From Actinomycetota bacterium (GTDB lineage Bacteria > Actinomycetota > Actinomycetes > S36-B12), in assembly GCA_026392575.1 (NCBI GenBank), contig JAPLBU010000146.1, positions 1 to 15,764 of the forward strand: a DNA stretch of 15,764 bases. The letters run 5' to 3'. Made by a program: the position numbers and the translations under genes. This document shows, one piece after another, positions 7,620-14,837 of this stretch; the stretch's first letter is position 1, and the number at the start of each line of letters is the position of its first letter. The notes beneath the pieces are model-generated. The model made no database searches. It saw nothing but the letters and a program-made list of their open reading frames with translations, and was not told the origin of the DNA.

Positions 7620-7633
7620 GGTTCACGTGAGCC
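7620..7633. promoter_or_regulatory. Near-palindrome upstream of sucC, possible operator
   Basis: GGTTCACGTGAGCC is a near-perfect inverted repeat: 12 of 14 positions symmetric, with perfect core TCACGTGA at 7623-7630. It sits about 50 bases upstream of the sucC GTG, in the 84-base gap between the B12-domain gene and sucC. Position suits a binding site for a dimeric regulator of the sucCD transcript. No regulator is identified, and a chance palindrome remains possible. Confidence 0.3.
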
Positions 7634-7655
7634 TACCGAGACAGCCCTGCCGCCG

Positions 7656-8054
7656 TCACGGCCGGGCGATGTGATCTTGGACCCAATGCACGATCTCCTG
7701 GGTCGTCGTACCCGGGGTGAAGATCTTCGCCACGCCCGTGTCCTCAAGAAGGGGAATGTCGTCATCGGGGATGATCCCCCCACCGAAGACAACAATGTCG
7801 GTCGCGTCCTTGGCCGTCAGCAGGGACATCACCTCTGCGAAGAGGGTCAGGTGGGCACCAGAGAGGACGGACAGCCCGATGATGTCGGCATCCTCCTGAA
7901 TGGCGGTATCGACGATCTGGGCCGGCGTCTGGTGGAGTCCGGTGTAGACCACCTCGATGCCCGCATCGCGCAGGGCCCGGGCCACCACCTTGGCTCCACG
8001 ATCATGACCGTCGAGCCCCGGCTTGGCCACGACCACGCGAATCGGTGCCGACAT
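7656..8054 (-). CDS. Stand-alone cobalamin-binding subunit of an acyl-CoA mutase (IcmB/methylmalonyl-CoA mutase C-terminal type)
   Basis: A 132-residue protein made only of the B12-binding domain. It carries the base-off/His-on signature: Asp15-x-His17-x-x-Gly20 in KPGLDGHDRG, Ser62-Val-Leu in GLSVLSG and the glycine turn FGGGIIP (90-96). Such small subunits pair with a separate catalytic subunit to form adenosylcobalamin-dependent carbon-skeleton mutases (isobutyryl-CoA mutase IcmA/IcmB, 2-hydroxyisobutyryl-CoA mutase or methylmalonyl-CoA mutase); which one cannot be told here. No large subunit is encoded in the window. From memory, the Streptomyces icmB gene lies in the same pcrA-sucC neighbourhood, which favours the IcmB reading. 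ATG 8054 is fixed by a strong AAGGAGG six bases upstream; the longer open frame to 8216 runs into the divergent FMN reductase gene and is rejected. Confidence 0.9.
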   Translation of the reverse strand: MSAPIRVVVAKPGLDGHDRGAKVVARALRDAGIEVVYTGLHQTPAQIVDTAIQEDADIIGLSVLSGAHLTLFAEVMSLLTAKDATDIVVFGGGIIPDDDIPLLEDTGVAKIFTPGTTTQEIVHWVQDHIARP

Positions 8055-8149
8055 GACCGTCCTCCTTGAGGATGTGAGGTGGACCGCGAGTGCCACCGCA
8101 CCCGACGGCACGCACACTACCGCTCGCCCCGGATGCAAGACTCTGGGAC
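8055..8149. promoter_or_regulatory. Divergent intergenic region between the B12-domain gene and the FMN reductase gene
   Basis: These 95 bases separate two divergently transcribed genes and must hold both starts of transcription unless the rightward gene starts further upstream. On the minus strand a TAGTGT hexamer (8119-8114) fits an actinobacterial -10 (TAnnnT) and would give a leader of about 50 bases ending in the AAGGAGG ribosome-binding site. No convincing -35 is seen, and no clear promoter is seen for the plus strand. Confidence 0.3.
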
Positions 8150-8662
8150 GTGACCCTCCCATCGACCCCACTGCGGATCCTCGCCATCGGCGGCAGCACC
8201 ACACCGATGGCCGCATCCGAGCGTGCTCTGCGGATAGCCGCCGAGGCCGCCACGGAAGCCGGAGCTGAGGTCACATTCGTCACGGGTCGCACGCTCATGC
8301 TCCCGATCTACGACACGGAGTCGACGGAGCGAACGCCCGCCACTTCCGAGCTCGTCGCCGCCTTCCGCGCATCCGACGGTGTGCTCATCGCCAGCCCCGG
8401 GTACCACGGCTCCATCAGCGGAATGGTGAAGAACGCCCTCGACTACGCCGAGGACCTGCGGTACGACGAGCGCCCCTACCTCGAGGACCGGGCCGTCGGG
8501 CTCATCGCCGTGGCCCCCGGCTGGCAGACCGCCATCAACGACTCCGCCGGCCTCATCGGTGAAGACACCGCAGGCACGGACGCGGCGATCGCCCGACAAC
8601 TGCACACGTTGGGCGAGCAGGTTGTCTCGTTTGCCACCGCTCATCGCGCGAGCCGGGCCTAG
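8150..8662 (+). CDS. NADPH-dependent FMN reductase family flavoprotein
   Basis: A 170-residue flavodoxin-like reductase of the NADPH-dependent FMN reductase family (PF03358 type). Visible are the N-terminal strand and phosphate-binding loop RILAIGGSTTPMAASERAL (9-27) and the flavin-contact motif SPGYHGSISGMVKNALDYAEDL (82-103), where many relatives have PEY rather than PGY. Such proteins reduce free or bound flavin with NAD(P)H and sometimes quinones or metals; substrate here is unknown. GTG at 8150 gives a normal N-terminus (MTLPSTPLRI). The frame is open to an earlier start at 8090 that would add 20 non-conserved residues. There is only a weak Shine-Dalgarno at either site. The RAM-domain gene starts 9 bases after its stop. 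Confidence 0.87.
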   Translation: MTLPSTPLRILAIGGSTTPMAASERALRIAAEAATEAGAEVTFVTGRTLMLPIYDTESTERTPATSELVAAFRASDGVLIASPGYHGSISGMVKNALDYAEDLRYDERPYLEDRAVGLIAVAPGWQTAINDSAGLIGEDTAGTDAAIARQLHTLGEQVVSFATAHRASRA

Positions 8663-8671
8663 AGTTGCTCC

Positions 8672-8947
8672 ATGGTGACCGCGCTGTGCTTCATCACTGT
8701 TGATCCGAACAAGATCAACGAGGTCGGCTCCGAGATCGCCCGGCTGCCCAATGTGCGCGTCGTCTACTCGGTGACGGGCCAGCTCGACATCGTGGCGATC
8801 CTTGAGGTCGCTGACATCGACGCCGTCCCCGGTGTCGTAACCGACGGGATCGGCGTCATCCCTGGCATCGTCACCACCGAGACTCATATCGCCTTCCGCA
8901 CCTACCGCCCCGAGGATCTGGGCGCAGGCTTCTCGCTGGGCTACTGA
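8672..8947 (+). CDS. Stand-alone Lrp/AsnC ligand-binding (RAM) domain protein
   Basis: A 91-residue protein that matches only the C-terminal effector-binding half of Lrp/AsnC regulators. It shows the beta-alpha-beta-beta-alpha-beta ferredoxin-like pattern: TALCFITVDPNKINEVGSEI, then a VVYSVTGQLDIVAILEVAD hairpin, and a final strand IAFRTYRP. No helix-turn-helix is encoded in or upstream of it, so it is not expected to bind DNA alone. Relatives of this kind are thought to bind amino acids or other small effectors as oligomers, possibly partnering full-length Lrp proteins. The gene lies 9 bases after the FMN reductase gene and its TGA overlaps the lipase ATG by one base (TGATG), so all three are probably one operon. 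Confidence 0.85.
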   Translation: MVTALCFITVDPNKINEVGSEIARLPNVRVVYSVTGQLDIVAILEVADIDAVPGVVTDGIGVIPGIVTTETHIAFRTYRPEDLGAGFSLGY

Positions 8948-9876
8948 TGGACCTCCCCTCGGCCGTGCCGGCGGGGGCCAGGGCGCTGCTGTCTCCAGCT
9001 GGCATCCTCGGCGTCGCCGTCGAAGGTGTGTGGGTCAGCCTCCACCTCGCGCTGTACCCGTGGGGGCTCCTCGAGGATCGGCTCGACGAGGCCTCGCACA
9101 TGGGGGTCTCTCACCTGTCGCCAGCGCAGCGCGGCCTGATCATCGGCGATGTCGAGGCGGCGGGAACGCCCATCATCCTGGTGCACGGAGTCATCGACAA
9201 TCGGAGCATCTTCACGCTTCTCCGCCGGTCGCTGCGCGGGCGAGGCTTCGGTCGCACCTACGCCCTCAACTACTCGCCCTTCACTGACGACATCACCGAT
9301 GTCGCACAACGCCTGGGGACCCTGATCGAGGAGGTCTGCGAACAGACCGGCTACGACCGCGTCCACATCATCGGTCATTCGATGGGTGGACTCATCGCGC
9401 GCTACTACGTCCAGCGTCTCGGCGGCGACGCACACGTCCACACCGTCTGCACTCTCGGCACCCCGCACTCCGGCAGCGTGCCCGCCAGGTTCGTGCCGTG
9501 GCCGGTCATCCGGCAGATGCGCACCAATAGCGACATCATTCGCGAGCTCGCCGAGCCCGCCCCCGGCTGTCGCACACGGTTCATCGCCATCTGGTCAGAC
9601 CTCGACCAGCTTGTGCTCCCCCAGCGAAATGCCCGCATCCTGCACCCCGATCTTCGAGCCCGCAACGTCTTCATCCGCGGGATCGGTCACATGTCCCTGC
9701 CCGTCGACCGACGGGTAGTGAACGAGATCTCGATGGCGCTCGCCCAACTCGACCACGATGGCTCGCAACTGTCGTCCGGGGTGACGTCGATCGACAGCAC
9801 TCCCGGCTGGCTGGCCGACGGCCGCCCTAACGCCCTAGGCGAACGGGGAATGCAGGACAAGTCGGAGTCCGGCTGA
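8947..9876 (+). CDS. Alpha/beta-hydrolase, lipase/esterase family
   Basis: A 309-residue hydrolase. The oxyanion strand IILVHGVIDN (76-85) precedes the nucleophile elbow GHSMGG with Ser145. Acid candidates are Asp218 or Asp220 in IWSDLDQLVLP, and His248 in GIGHMSLP is the likely base. The LGTPHSGS motif (170-177) is typical of triacylglycerol-lipase/PGAP1-like esterases. The N-terminal 40 residues contain a moderately hydrophobic stretch (about 18-40) that could be a membrane anchor, but there is no clear cleavable signal peptide. The last 40 residues after the catalytic domain are low in conserved features. The final 42 bases overlap the 3' end of the mazF-like gene antisense. Translation is coupled to the RAM-domain gene through TGATG. 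Confidence 0.87.
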   Translation: MDLPSAVPAGARALLSPAGILGVAVEGVWVSLHLALYPWGLLEDRLDEASHMGVSHLSPAQRGLIIGDVEAAGTPIILVHGVIDNRSIFTLLRRSLRGRGFGRTYALNYSPFTDDITDVAQRLGTLIEEVCEQTGYDRVHIIGHSMGGLIARYYVQRLGGDAHVHTVCTLGTPHSGSVPARFVPWPVIRQMRTNSDIIRELAEPAPGCRTRFIAIWSDLDQLVLPQRNARILHPDLRARNVFIRGIGHMSLPVDRRVVNEISMALAQLDHDGSQLSSGVTSIDSTPGWLADGRPNALGERGMQDKSESG

Positions 9877-10185
9877 CAGTTCCTGCCACAGGTGCAGTGG
9901 CATCGGACCGACGAGATCGCCAAGGTCCGACTTGCCGACCGTCGCCAGCGACGTCACATTCACGACCGAGTCGACCGGAAGGCCAGTCGACGAAGACGGC
10001 AGGAACACGTTTCCCGGAACACCCGCGAGTGCGGTGTTCCCAGTGATCGCCGCGACGATCACCGTCGCGAGGCGGCTCCCGTTGAACTCGTCGGATGAGA
10101 TCACCACGGCCGGACGCCGCATAGCCGGCGCGGAACCACGGCGTTCGCCGAAATCGACCCAGCGAATCTCGCCCTGTCGGATCAC
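9835..10185 (-). CDS. mazF: MazF/PemK-type endoribonuclease toxin
   Basis: A 116-residue type II toxin, expected to cleave mRNA or other RNA at short sequences when free of its antitoxin. The family opening RQGEIRWVDFG (3-13), RRPAVVISSDEFN (23-35), VPGNVFLPSSSTGLPVDSVVN and LATVGKSDLGDLVG are all present. Arg24 and Thr48 align with the catalytic Arg/Thr pair of MazF (Arg25 and Thr48 in the Bacillus enzyme). GTG at 10185 is chosen because it overlaps the antitoxin stop as GTGA; an in-frame start at 10227 lies inside the antitoxin gene and would add a non-homologous leader. Its 3' end overlaps the convergent lipase gene by 42 bases. Confidence 0.93.
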   Translation of the reverse strand: MIRQGEIRWVDFGERRGSAPAMRRPAVVISSDEFNGSRLATVIVAAITGNTALAGVPGNVFLPSSSTGLPVDSVVNVTSLATVGKSDLGDLVGPMPLHLWQELSAGLRLVLHSPFA

Positions 10186-10430
10186 CAGGACTCGTCCAGT
10201 GTCCGGCGACCCTGCTCCAGCACCCACGCGTCGTCGAAATCAGTCGTCTCCGCCACGACCGCACTCGCGAGGGCGGCCTCAATCGCGGATCGGACTCCCT
10301 GCTGCGCCAGCAGGTCCAGGTAGTGACGGGCCGCAGTGGCGTAGAACTCCGAGCGACTGATGCCCAGTTCGGAGACCTTGCTCTCAACCAAAGCGAACGT
10401 TGAGTCCGGGATTGAGATGGCAGCCTTCAT
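10182..10430 (-). CDS. mazE: Ribbon-helix-helix antitoxin, MazE-like
   Basis: An 82-residue protein whose N-terminus MKAAISIPDSTFALVESKV followed by GISRSEFYATAARHYL (23-38) is a classical ribbon-helix-helix DNA-binding domain. The acidic C-terminal part (about 55-82, ending RRTLDESW) is the likely toxin-binding tail. Such antitoxins neutralise MazF and, with it, repress their own promoter. The stop overlaps the toxin GTG by 4 bases. ATG 10430 has AAGG directly upstream and no well-spaced Shine-Dalgarno. Several A/T-ending codons near the start are unlike the neighbours, a weak hint of transfer. It starts 53 bases downstream of the pcrA stop on the same strand. Confidence 0.9.
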   Translation of the reverse strand: MKAAISIPDSTFALVESKVSELGISRSEFYATAARHYLDLLAQQGVRSAIEAALASAVVAETTDFDDAWVLEQGRRTLDESW

Positions 10431-10437
10431 CCTTAAA

Positions 10438-10456
10438 GTATTACCGGGTATTACCG
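10438..10456. promoter_or_regulatory. Tandem repeat operator upstream of mazEF
   Basis: GTATTACCG occurs twice (10438-10446 and 10448-10456), a period of 10 bases or one helical turn. The second copy is also an odd palindrome, GGTATTACC (10447-10455). In the direction of mazEF the repeats read CGGTAATAC and contain TAATAC, which resembles a -10 box. Ribbon-helix-helix antitoxins typically bind such paired short repeats over their promoter, so autoregulation by the MazE-like protein is inferred. Confidence 0.6.
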
Positions 10457-10483
10457 CTGCGTCAATGCCGTTCCAAGACGCGC

Positions 10484-12754
10484 CTAGAGCTTCTCGACGG
10501 GGGCGTACCGCAGCAGCAGCCGCTTGACGCCGGCCGAGCCGAAGTCGATGGTCGCCTCGGTCTTGTCGCCCGATCCGGAGGTCGAGATGACCGTGCCCAG
10601 CCCGAACTTCTGGTGGGTGACCCGTTCCCCCGCATTGAGCGACATCACCGGTCCGGTGCCGACGATCCGGTCACCGAGGCGCAGGGCCGCACTGCTGCTG
10701 CTGGGCGACGAGCCATAGCCGCCCGACAGTGGACTGCGGCCCACCGGCTCCTCGCGGCGCCACTCGACCACCTCATCGGGGATCTCCTCAAGGAACCGGG
10801 ACGGCGGATTGAACGCCGGCGTACCCCAGGCGGAACGCAGCATCGACCGAGTCACGTACAGGCGCTGCCGGGCCCGCGTGATGCCCACGTAGGCGAGCCG
10901 ACGCTCCTCCTCCAGCTCGCGCGAGTCACCCAGCGAGCGCATGTGCGGGAAGACGCCGTCCTCCATTCCGGTGAGGAACACGACAGGGAACTCCAGCCCC
11001 TTCGCCGTGTGCAGGGTCATGAGAGTGACGACGCCACCGGTGTCGTCGCCATCGGGGATGTCGTCAGAGTCGGCGACAAGCGAGACCCGCTCGAGGAAAT
11101 CGGTGAGCGACCCCTCAGGGTTCTCGGTGGCGAACTCCTGCGCGACTGACTCCAGCTCGGCGAGGTTCTCGATCCGGGTCTCGTCCTGCGGGTCTGTCGA
11201 TGACTGCAGCTCCGCCAGATATCCGCTCTGCTCCAGGACTGCCTGCAGCACGGTGGCCGGATCCGCCCCGGACTCGACGATCGTGCGGAGGTCGGCCATC
11301 AGCGCCACGAACCCCTGGATGCTCGTGAGTGACCGGGTCGCGAGGCCCGGCGCCTCGGCCGCCCGTTCGAGTGCCTCGGCGAAGCCGATGCGCTCACGCT
11401 GCCCGAAGGCCTCGACCATCGCCTCGGCTCGGTCGCCGATCCCCCGCTTGGGAGTGTTCATGACCCGGCGCAGTGACACCTCATCGGCGGGGTTCGCCAA
11501 CGCACGCAGGTAGGCGATCGCATCGCGGACCTCACGGCGCTCGTAGAAGCGGGTGCCGCCGACGACGCGGTACGGCAGGCCAACCCGGATGAAGATCTCC
11601 TCCACCGAACGCGACTGGGCGTTGGTTCGGTAGAAGACGGCGACATCAGATGGCTTGAAGCCCTCGTCGTCGCCGAGCCGGTCGATCTCATTGGCGATGA
11701 ACGAAGCCTCGTCGTGCTCGTCGTCAGCGACGTAGGCGACGATCGGCTTGCCCGGCCCGGCATCCGTCCAGAGCTTCTTCTCGCGACGGCTCGCATTGCG
11801 GGAGATCACCGCGTTCGCGGCCGTCAGGATGGTCTGCGTGGACCGGTAGTTCTGCTCGAGCATGATCGTCGTGGCGTTGGGATAGTCGCGCTCGAACTCC
11901 TCGATGTTGCGGATCGTCGCACCGCGGAAGGCGTAGATCGACTGGTCTGCGTCGCCGACGACACACAACTGCCCCGGCGGGAGGTCGGGCGTTGCCGTCC
12001 CGACGAGCTCCTTGATGAGGATGTACTGCGCGTGATTGGTGTCCTGGTACTCGTCGACCATCACATGACGGAAACGGCGACGGTAATGCTCCGCGACATC
12101 CGGGAAGAGCTGCAGGACCGCGACCGTGCTGGAGATCAGGTCGTCGAAGTCGAACGCGTTGGCACGCCTCAGCCGACGCTGGTACTCGCCATATGCCTCC
12201 GCGAGGAGTTCCTCCATGTGGTTTGCGGTGCCGCTGGCATAGGTCTCATGGTCGATGAGGTCGTTCTTCAGGTTCGACACCTGCCCGAGGAAGGACCGGG
12301 GCGTGAACTTCTTCGGATCCAGGCTGAGATCGCGGATGACCATCGACATGAGTCGCAGGGAGTCGGCCTGGTCGTAGATCGTGAACGTGCTGCTGACATC
12401 AAGCCGCGACGACTCACTGCGCAGGATGCGCACGCATGCGCTGTGGAAGGTCGAGACCCACATTGCTCGAGCCCGTGACCCGACGAGCTCGGACACGCGC
12501 TCCTTCATCTCGCCGGCGGCCTTGTTGGTGAACGTGATTGCGAGGATCTGGCCGGGCTGGGCATCGCCGGTGGCCAGCAGGTGCGCAACGCGTCGGGTCA
12601 GTACGCGGGTCTTGCCCGAGCCCGCTCCGGCGATGATGAGCAGGCGCCCGCCACGGTGCTCGACGGCTGACCGTTGCGACGGGTTGAGGTCATCGACGAG
12701 CCGGCCGATCGCTGGGGAGGTGCCCACGTCGAAAGTCATCTGGGCGTCGCTCAC
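10484..12754 (-). CDS. pcrA: ATP-dependent DNA helicase PcrA/UvrD1
   Basis: A 756-residue superfamily 1A helicase, complete compared with mycobacterial UvrD1 (about 770). Motifs in order: Q motif LNPSQRSAV (23-31), Walker A AGAGSGKT (42-49), Ia ITFTNKAAGEM, Walker B DEYQDTN (234-240), III GDADQSIYAFRG (267-278), IV QNYRST (301-306), V TLHTAKGLEFP (580-590) and VI VGITRARQRLY (623-633). After a Ser-rich linker (about 675-690) comes a Tudor-like domain (about 707-756, GERVTHQKFGLGTVIS), which in PcrA/UvrD contacts RNA polymerase. Roles are repair and removal of stalled complexes. GTG 12754 is the furthest plausible start; ATG 12739, five codons in, is an alternative. It lies 50 bases after the secreted-protein gene. 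I see no deletion in it, unlike sucC and sucD. Confidence 0.97.
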   Translation of the reverse strand: MSDAQMTFDVGTSPAIGRLVDDLNPSQRSAVEHRGGRLLIIAGAGSGKTRVLTRRVAHLLATGDAQPGQILAITFTNKAAGEMKERVSELVGSRARAMWVSTFHSACVRILRSESSRLDVSSTFTIYDQADSLRLMSMVIRDLSLDPKKFTPRSFLGQVSNLKNDLIDHETYASGTANHMEELLAEAYGEYQRRLRRANAFDFDDLISSTVAVLQLFPDVAEHYRRRFRHVMVDEYQDTNHAQYILIKELVGTATPDLPPGQLCVVGDADQSIYAFRGATIRNIEEFERDYPNATTIMLEQNYRSTQTILTAANAVISRNASRREKKLWTDAGPGKPIVAYVADDEHDEASFIANEIDRLGDDEGFKPSDVAVFYRTNAQSRSVEEIFIRVGLPYRVVGGTRFYERREVRDAIAYLRALANPADEVSLRRVMNTPKRGIGDRAEAMVEAFGQRERIGFAEALERAAEAPGLATRSLTSIQGFVALMADLRTIVESGADPATVLQAVLEQSGYLAELQSSTDPQDETRIENLAELESVAQEFATENPEGSLTDFLERVSLVADSDDIPDGDDTGGVVTLMTLHTAKGLEFPVVFLTGMEDGVFPHMRSLGDSRELEEERRLAYVGITRARQRLYVTRSMLRSAWGTPAFNPPSRFLEEIPDEVVEWRREEPVGRSPLSGGYGSSPSSSSAALRLGDRIVGTGPVMSLNAGERVTHQKFGLGTVISTSGSGDKTEATIDFGSAGVKRLLLRYAPVEKL

Positions 12755-12804
12755 CCCAGCATCCTAGGCAGCCGGGATGACATGCCCACGCGCGTGCCGG
12801 TCGG
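12755..12804. other. Gap between secreted-protein gene and pcrA with a 10-bp perfect palindrome
   Basis: CACGCGCGTG at 12787-12796 is perfectly self-complementary and lies 9 bases beyond the stop of the secreted-protein gene. It may be a short operator for pcrA or chance in GC-rich DNA. There is no T run and no hairpin long enough to call a terminator. Confidence 0.2.
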
Positions 12805-14826
12805 CTAGCGTTGGACCCAGCCCACGATGCTCACCCGCACCCTGGCGGGCACGGATGCCGCAACGACGAGCTTGCCGTCCGTGCCGACCTCGGCAACGAC
12901 CAGGCTCGTGTAGCGCCTTCCGGGCACGATCGATGCCGAACGGGTGCCGGGGGCGGTGCCGTCGAGTCCGTAGATCCTGAGGCTGCCAGCATCCGGCCCC
13001 AGCCCCTTCGACTGGACCCGCAGGATCACACCCGAGACCTTCTTGCCCCGGCGGGGCAGGCCGGCCAGCCCCGTCACGGGACCGATCACCAGGGGCGCCG
13101 TGGCATCCAGTTTCGCCTTCACGACGCGGGTCTCCGGAGCACTGCGAACCTTGATGGGCTTGGCATTCAGTGCATAGCCGAGGACTTCCACCCGCAACTG
13201 GACAGCAGCCCTCTTCGACGTGATGAAGGTGACCTGACCGCCGGCCAGGGGAACAACCATGACCGCCGATCGCACGCCGCGCTTGGGGAACGCGAAGGTC
13301 GCCGTAGCGTCCTTGTCGGAGGCGCCGATCCTCAGGTTCCCGCGCTTGGTCGCCTCACGTGTCGTGATGAGCACCAGCGCCGACGTGGCGTCACCGGGGA
13401 CACCGGCCAGGCCGACCACTCGTGCCTCGCCCGGTTGAAGGGCGCCCTGAGCAGACGACTCGTATCCCACATCGGAGCCGATCGAGATGAACTCGTCGAC
13501 CGGGTCCGGCTTGAAGGTGCCGCTCGGCGCCGGGGCGGGCGCTGGGGCGGGAGCCGGGGCTGCTGCGACTGGCGGTGGCTCGTCGCCCATCGGCATGGCC
13601 GCACCGGGGATGGCGTCGGTGGTGTTGGGGACGTCGCCCGGTGGGTAGTAGCCCACCACGTCGACCGAAAGGTCGGTCGCGCCTGCTGATGTCGCGAGGG
13701 CGATCGTGCCGTCGGACGCGACCGGAACGATGGCAGTGCCGCTGGCATCCATGTTCATCGGCACCTTGGCAACGATCTGGCTCTTCGACTGGCCTGGTGC
13801 CCAGATGCGCACATTGGCCGGGGCATTCGAGCCCATCGCGGTGACCTGTACGGCGACGGCAGCGACGCCCGTCTCCGGGATGCCACCCTGGCCGGTGACC
13901 TTGACATAGACACGATGGCTGTCACCGCTCCAGCGGTCCTGCTGGATTCGGCACCGCTCGGGAACGCCCACGGCCTTGCGGGTCCCCAGGACATGCACCG
14001 GACCGATCGGGATCGCGTCAGCCGCCCGACCGCCGTCCGGAGTGCTGGCACCGCTGTGCGCCGGCTTGCAGTAGGGACCGTCCATCGCAGTGCCATCCCA
14101 GAAGGAGGTACGGCCGCTGGCCCCATCCCACGTGAACGAGATGTGGATGTGATTTCGGTGGCAGGTCGTGTCCATGCCTTCCGACGGAGTCGCGAAGCAG
14201 CCCTTCAGCTCCGTCCAGCCGCGTTTGATGTCGTAGCCGCGCCAGATCCGGTCGTTCCAGCCGATGTACATGACGCCCAGCCGCATCGCATTGCCGTATG
14301 GCACCCCGAACTGGTCCGGGCCGAGCAACCATGCGAGGAAGGTTTCCGCGTTCGCTCTGGACTGGGGGCCGCGGACGCTCGTCATCCAGTCGAGGGCCCG
14401 GCCCTCCTTGTGCTCGCTCTGACCGCCGATATCGCAGGCCCGCGAGATCCAGACCGTCTGATCGGCACCGTATGTCGCCTTGATCAGGTCGGCGAGCTTC
14501 TGGGTGCCGACCTTCGGGGTCGGGTCGCACTGACCCTGGCCCTCATAGGTCGGCGACACGTCGTAGCCCTCGGGCAACGGCTGGGCAATCGCGGGCACGG
14601 CTGCCGGCGGCAGGCCGGTTCCTGGGACGGGCGGCCCGGCCGCCTCACCTGTCCACGTCGAAGGCTGCCAGGCGTCGGCCCCGGTTCGGGCATCCGCGCT
14701 CATCGGCAGCGCGAGCGCCACGCCGGAAACCAGGGACAGGCTGACCAGCCCGATCAGGGCACGGCTGCCTGACCGCGCACGGACGCGCGAAGTCAGGGCA
14801 CGGTGCCCGTGCCGGCGGGGAAGCAC
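12805..14826 (-). CDS. Secreted M15-type zinc-peptidase-like protein with three beta-rich C-terminal modules
   Basis: A 673-residue exported protein. A basic start, hydrophobic core (about 23-41) and PMSADA-RT give a signal peptide ending near residue 46. Residues about 86-256 form a peptidase-like domain with SEHKEGRALDW (His139, Asp146, the SxHxxGxAxD zinc motif of D,D-carboxypeptidase-type M15 folds) and HRNHIHISF (His226/His228). Cysteines at 100, 131, 210 and 222 could form disulfides. Three related beta-sandwich modules follow: about 317-394 (ends VDVVGYY), 466-552 (ends VEVLGYA) and 578-673 (ends VSIVGW), with an Ala-Pro linker at 421-434. Similar VVGY modules occur on actinobacterial cell-wall and exported enzymes. 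Likely role is peptidoglycan turnover; it could instead be a non-enzymatic wall-binding protein. GTG 14826 has a weak ribosome-binding site; an in-frame stop lies just upstream. Confidence 0.82.
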   Translation of the reverse strand: MLPRRHGHRALTSRVRARSGSRALIGLVSLSLVSGVALALPMSADARTGADAWQPSTWTGEAAGPPVPGTGLPPAAVPAIAQPLPEGYDVSPTYEGQGQCDPTPKVGTQKLADLIKATYGADQTVWISRACDIGGQSEHKEGRALDWMTSVRGPQSRANAETFLAWLLGPDQFGVPYGNAMRLGVMYIGWNDRIWRGYDIKRGWTELKGCFATPSEGMDTTCHRNHIHISFTWDGASGRTSFWDGTAMDGPYCKPAHSGASTPDGGRAADAIPIGPVHVLGTRKAVGVPERCRIQQDRWSGDSHRVYVKVTGQGGIPETGVAAVAVQVTAMGSNAPANVRIWAPGQSKSQIVAKVPMNMDASGTAIVPVASDGTIALATSAGATDLSVDVVGYYPPGDVPNTTDAIPGAAMPMGDEPPPVAAAPAPAPAPAPAPSGTFKPDPVDEFISIGSDVGYESSAQGALQPGEARVVGLAGVPGDATSALVLITTREATKRGNLRIGASDKDATATFAFPKRGVRSAVMVVPLAGGQVTFITSKRAAVQLRVEVLGYALNAKPIKVRSAPETRVVKAKLDATAPLVIGPVTGLAGLPRRGKKVSGVILRVQSKGLGPDAGSLRIYGLDGTAPGTRSASIVPGRRYTSLVVAEVGTDGKLVVAASVPARVRVSIVGWVQR

Positions 14827-14837
14827 AGGCCTACTCT

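Noticed and set aside
8117..8887. Minus-strand open frame of 256 codons opposite the FMN reductase and RAM genes
   Set aside because: Antisense shadow: both plus-strand genes show conserved domains, and this translation shows none.
13500..13570. GC-rich repetitive stretch that looks like a tandem repeat
   Set aside because: It encodes the Ala-Pro linker of the secreted protein; low-complexity coding sequence, not an independent repeat element.
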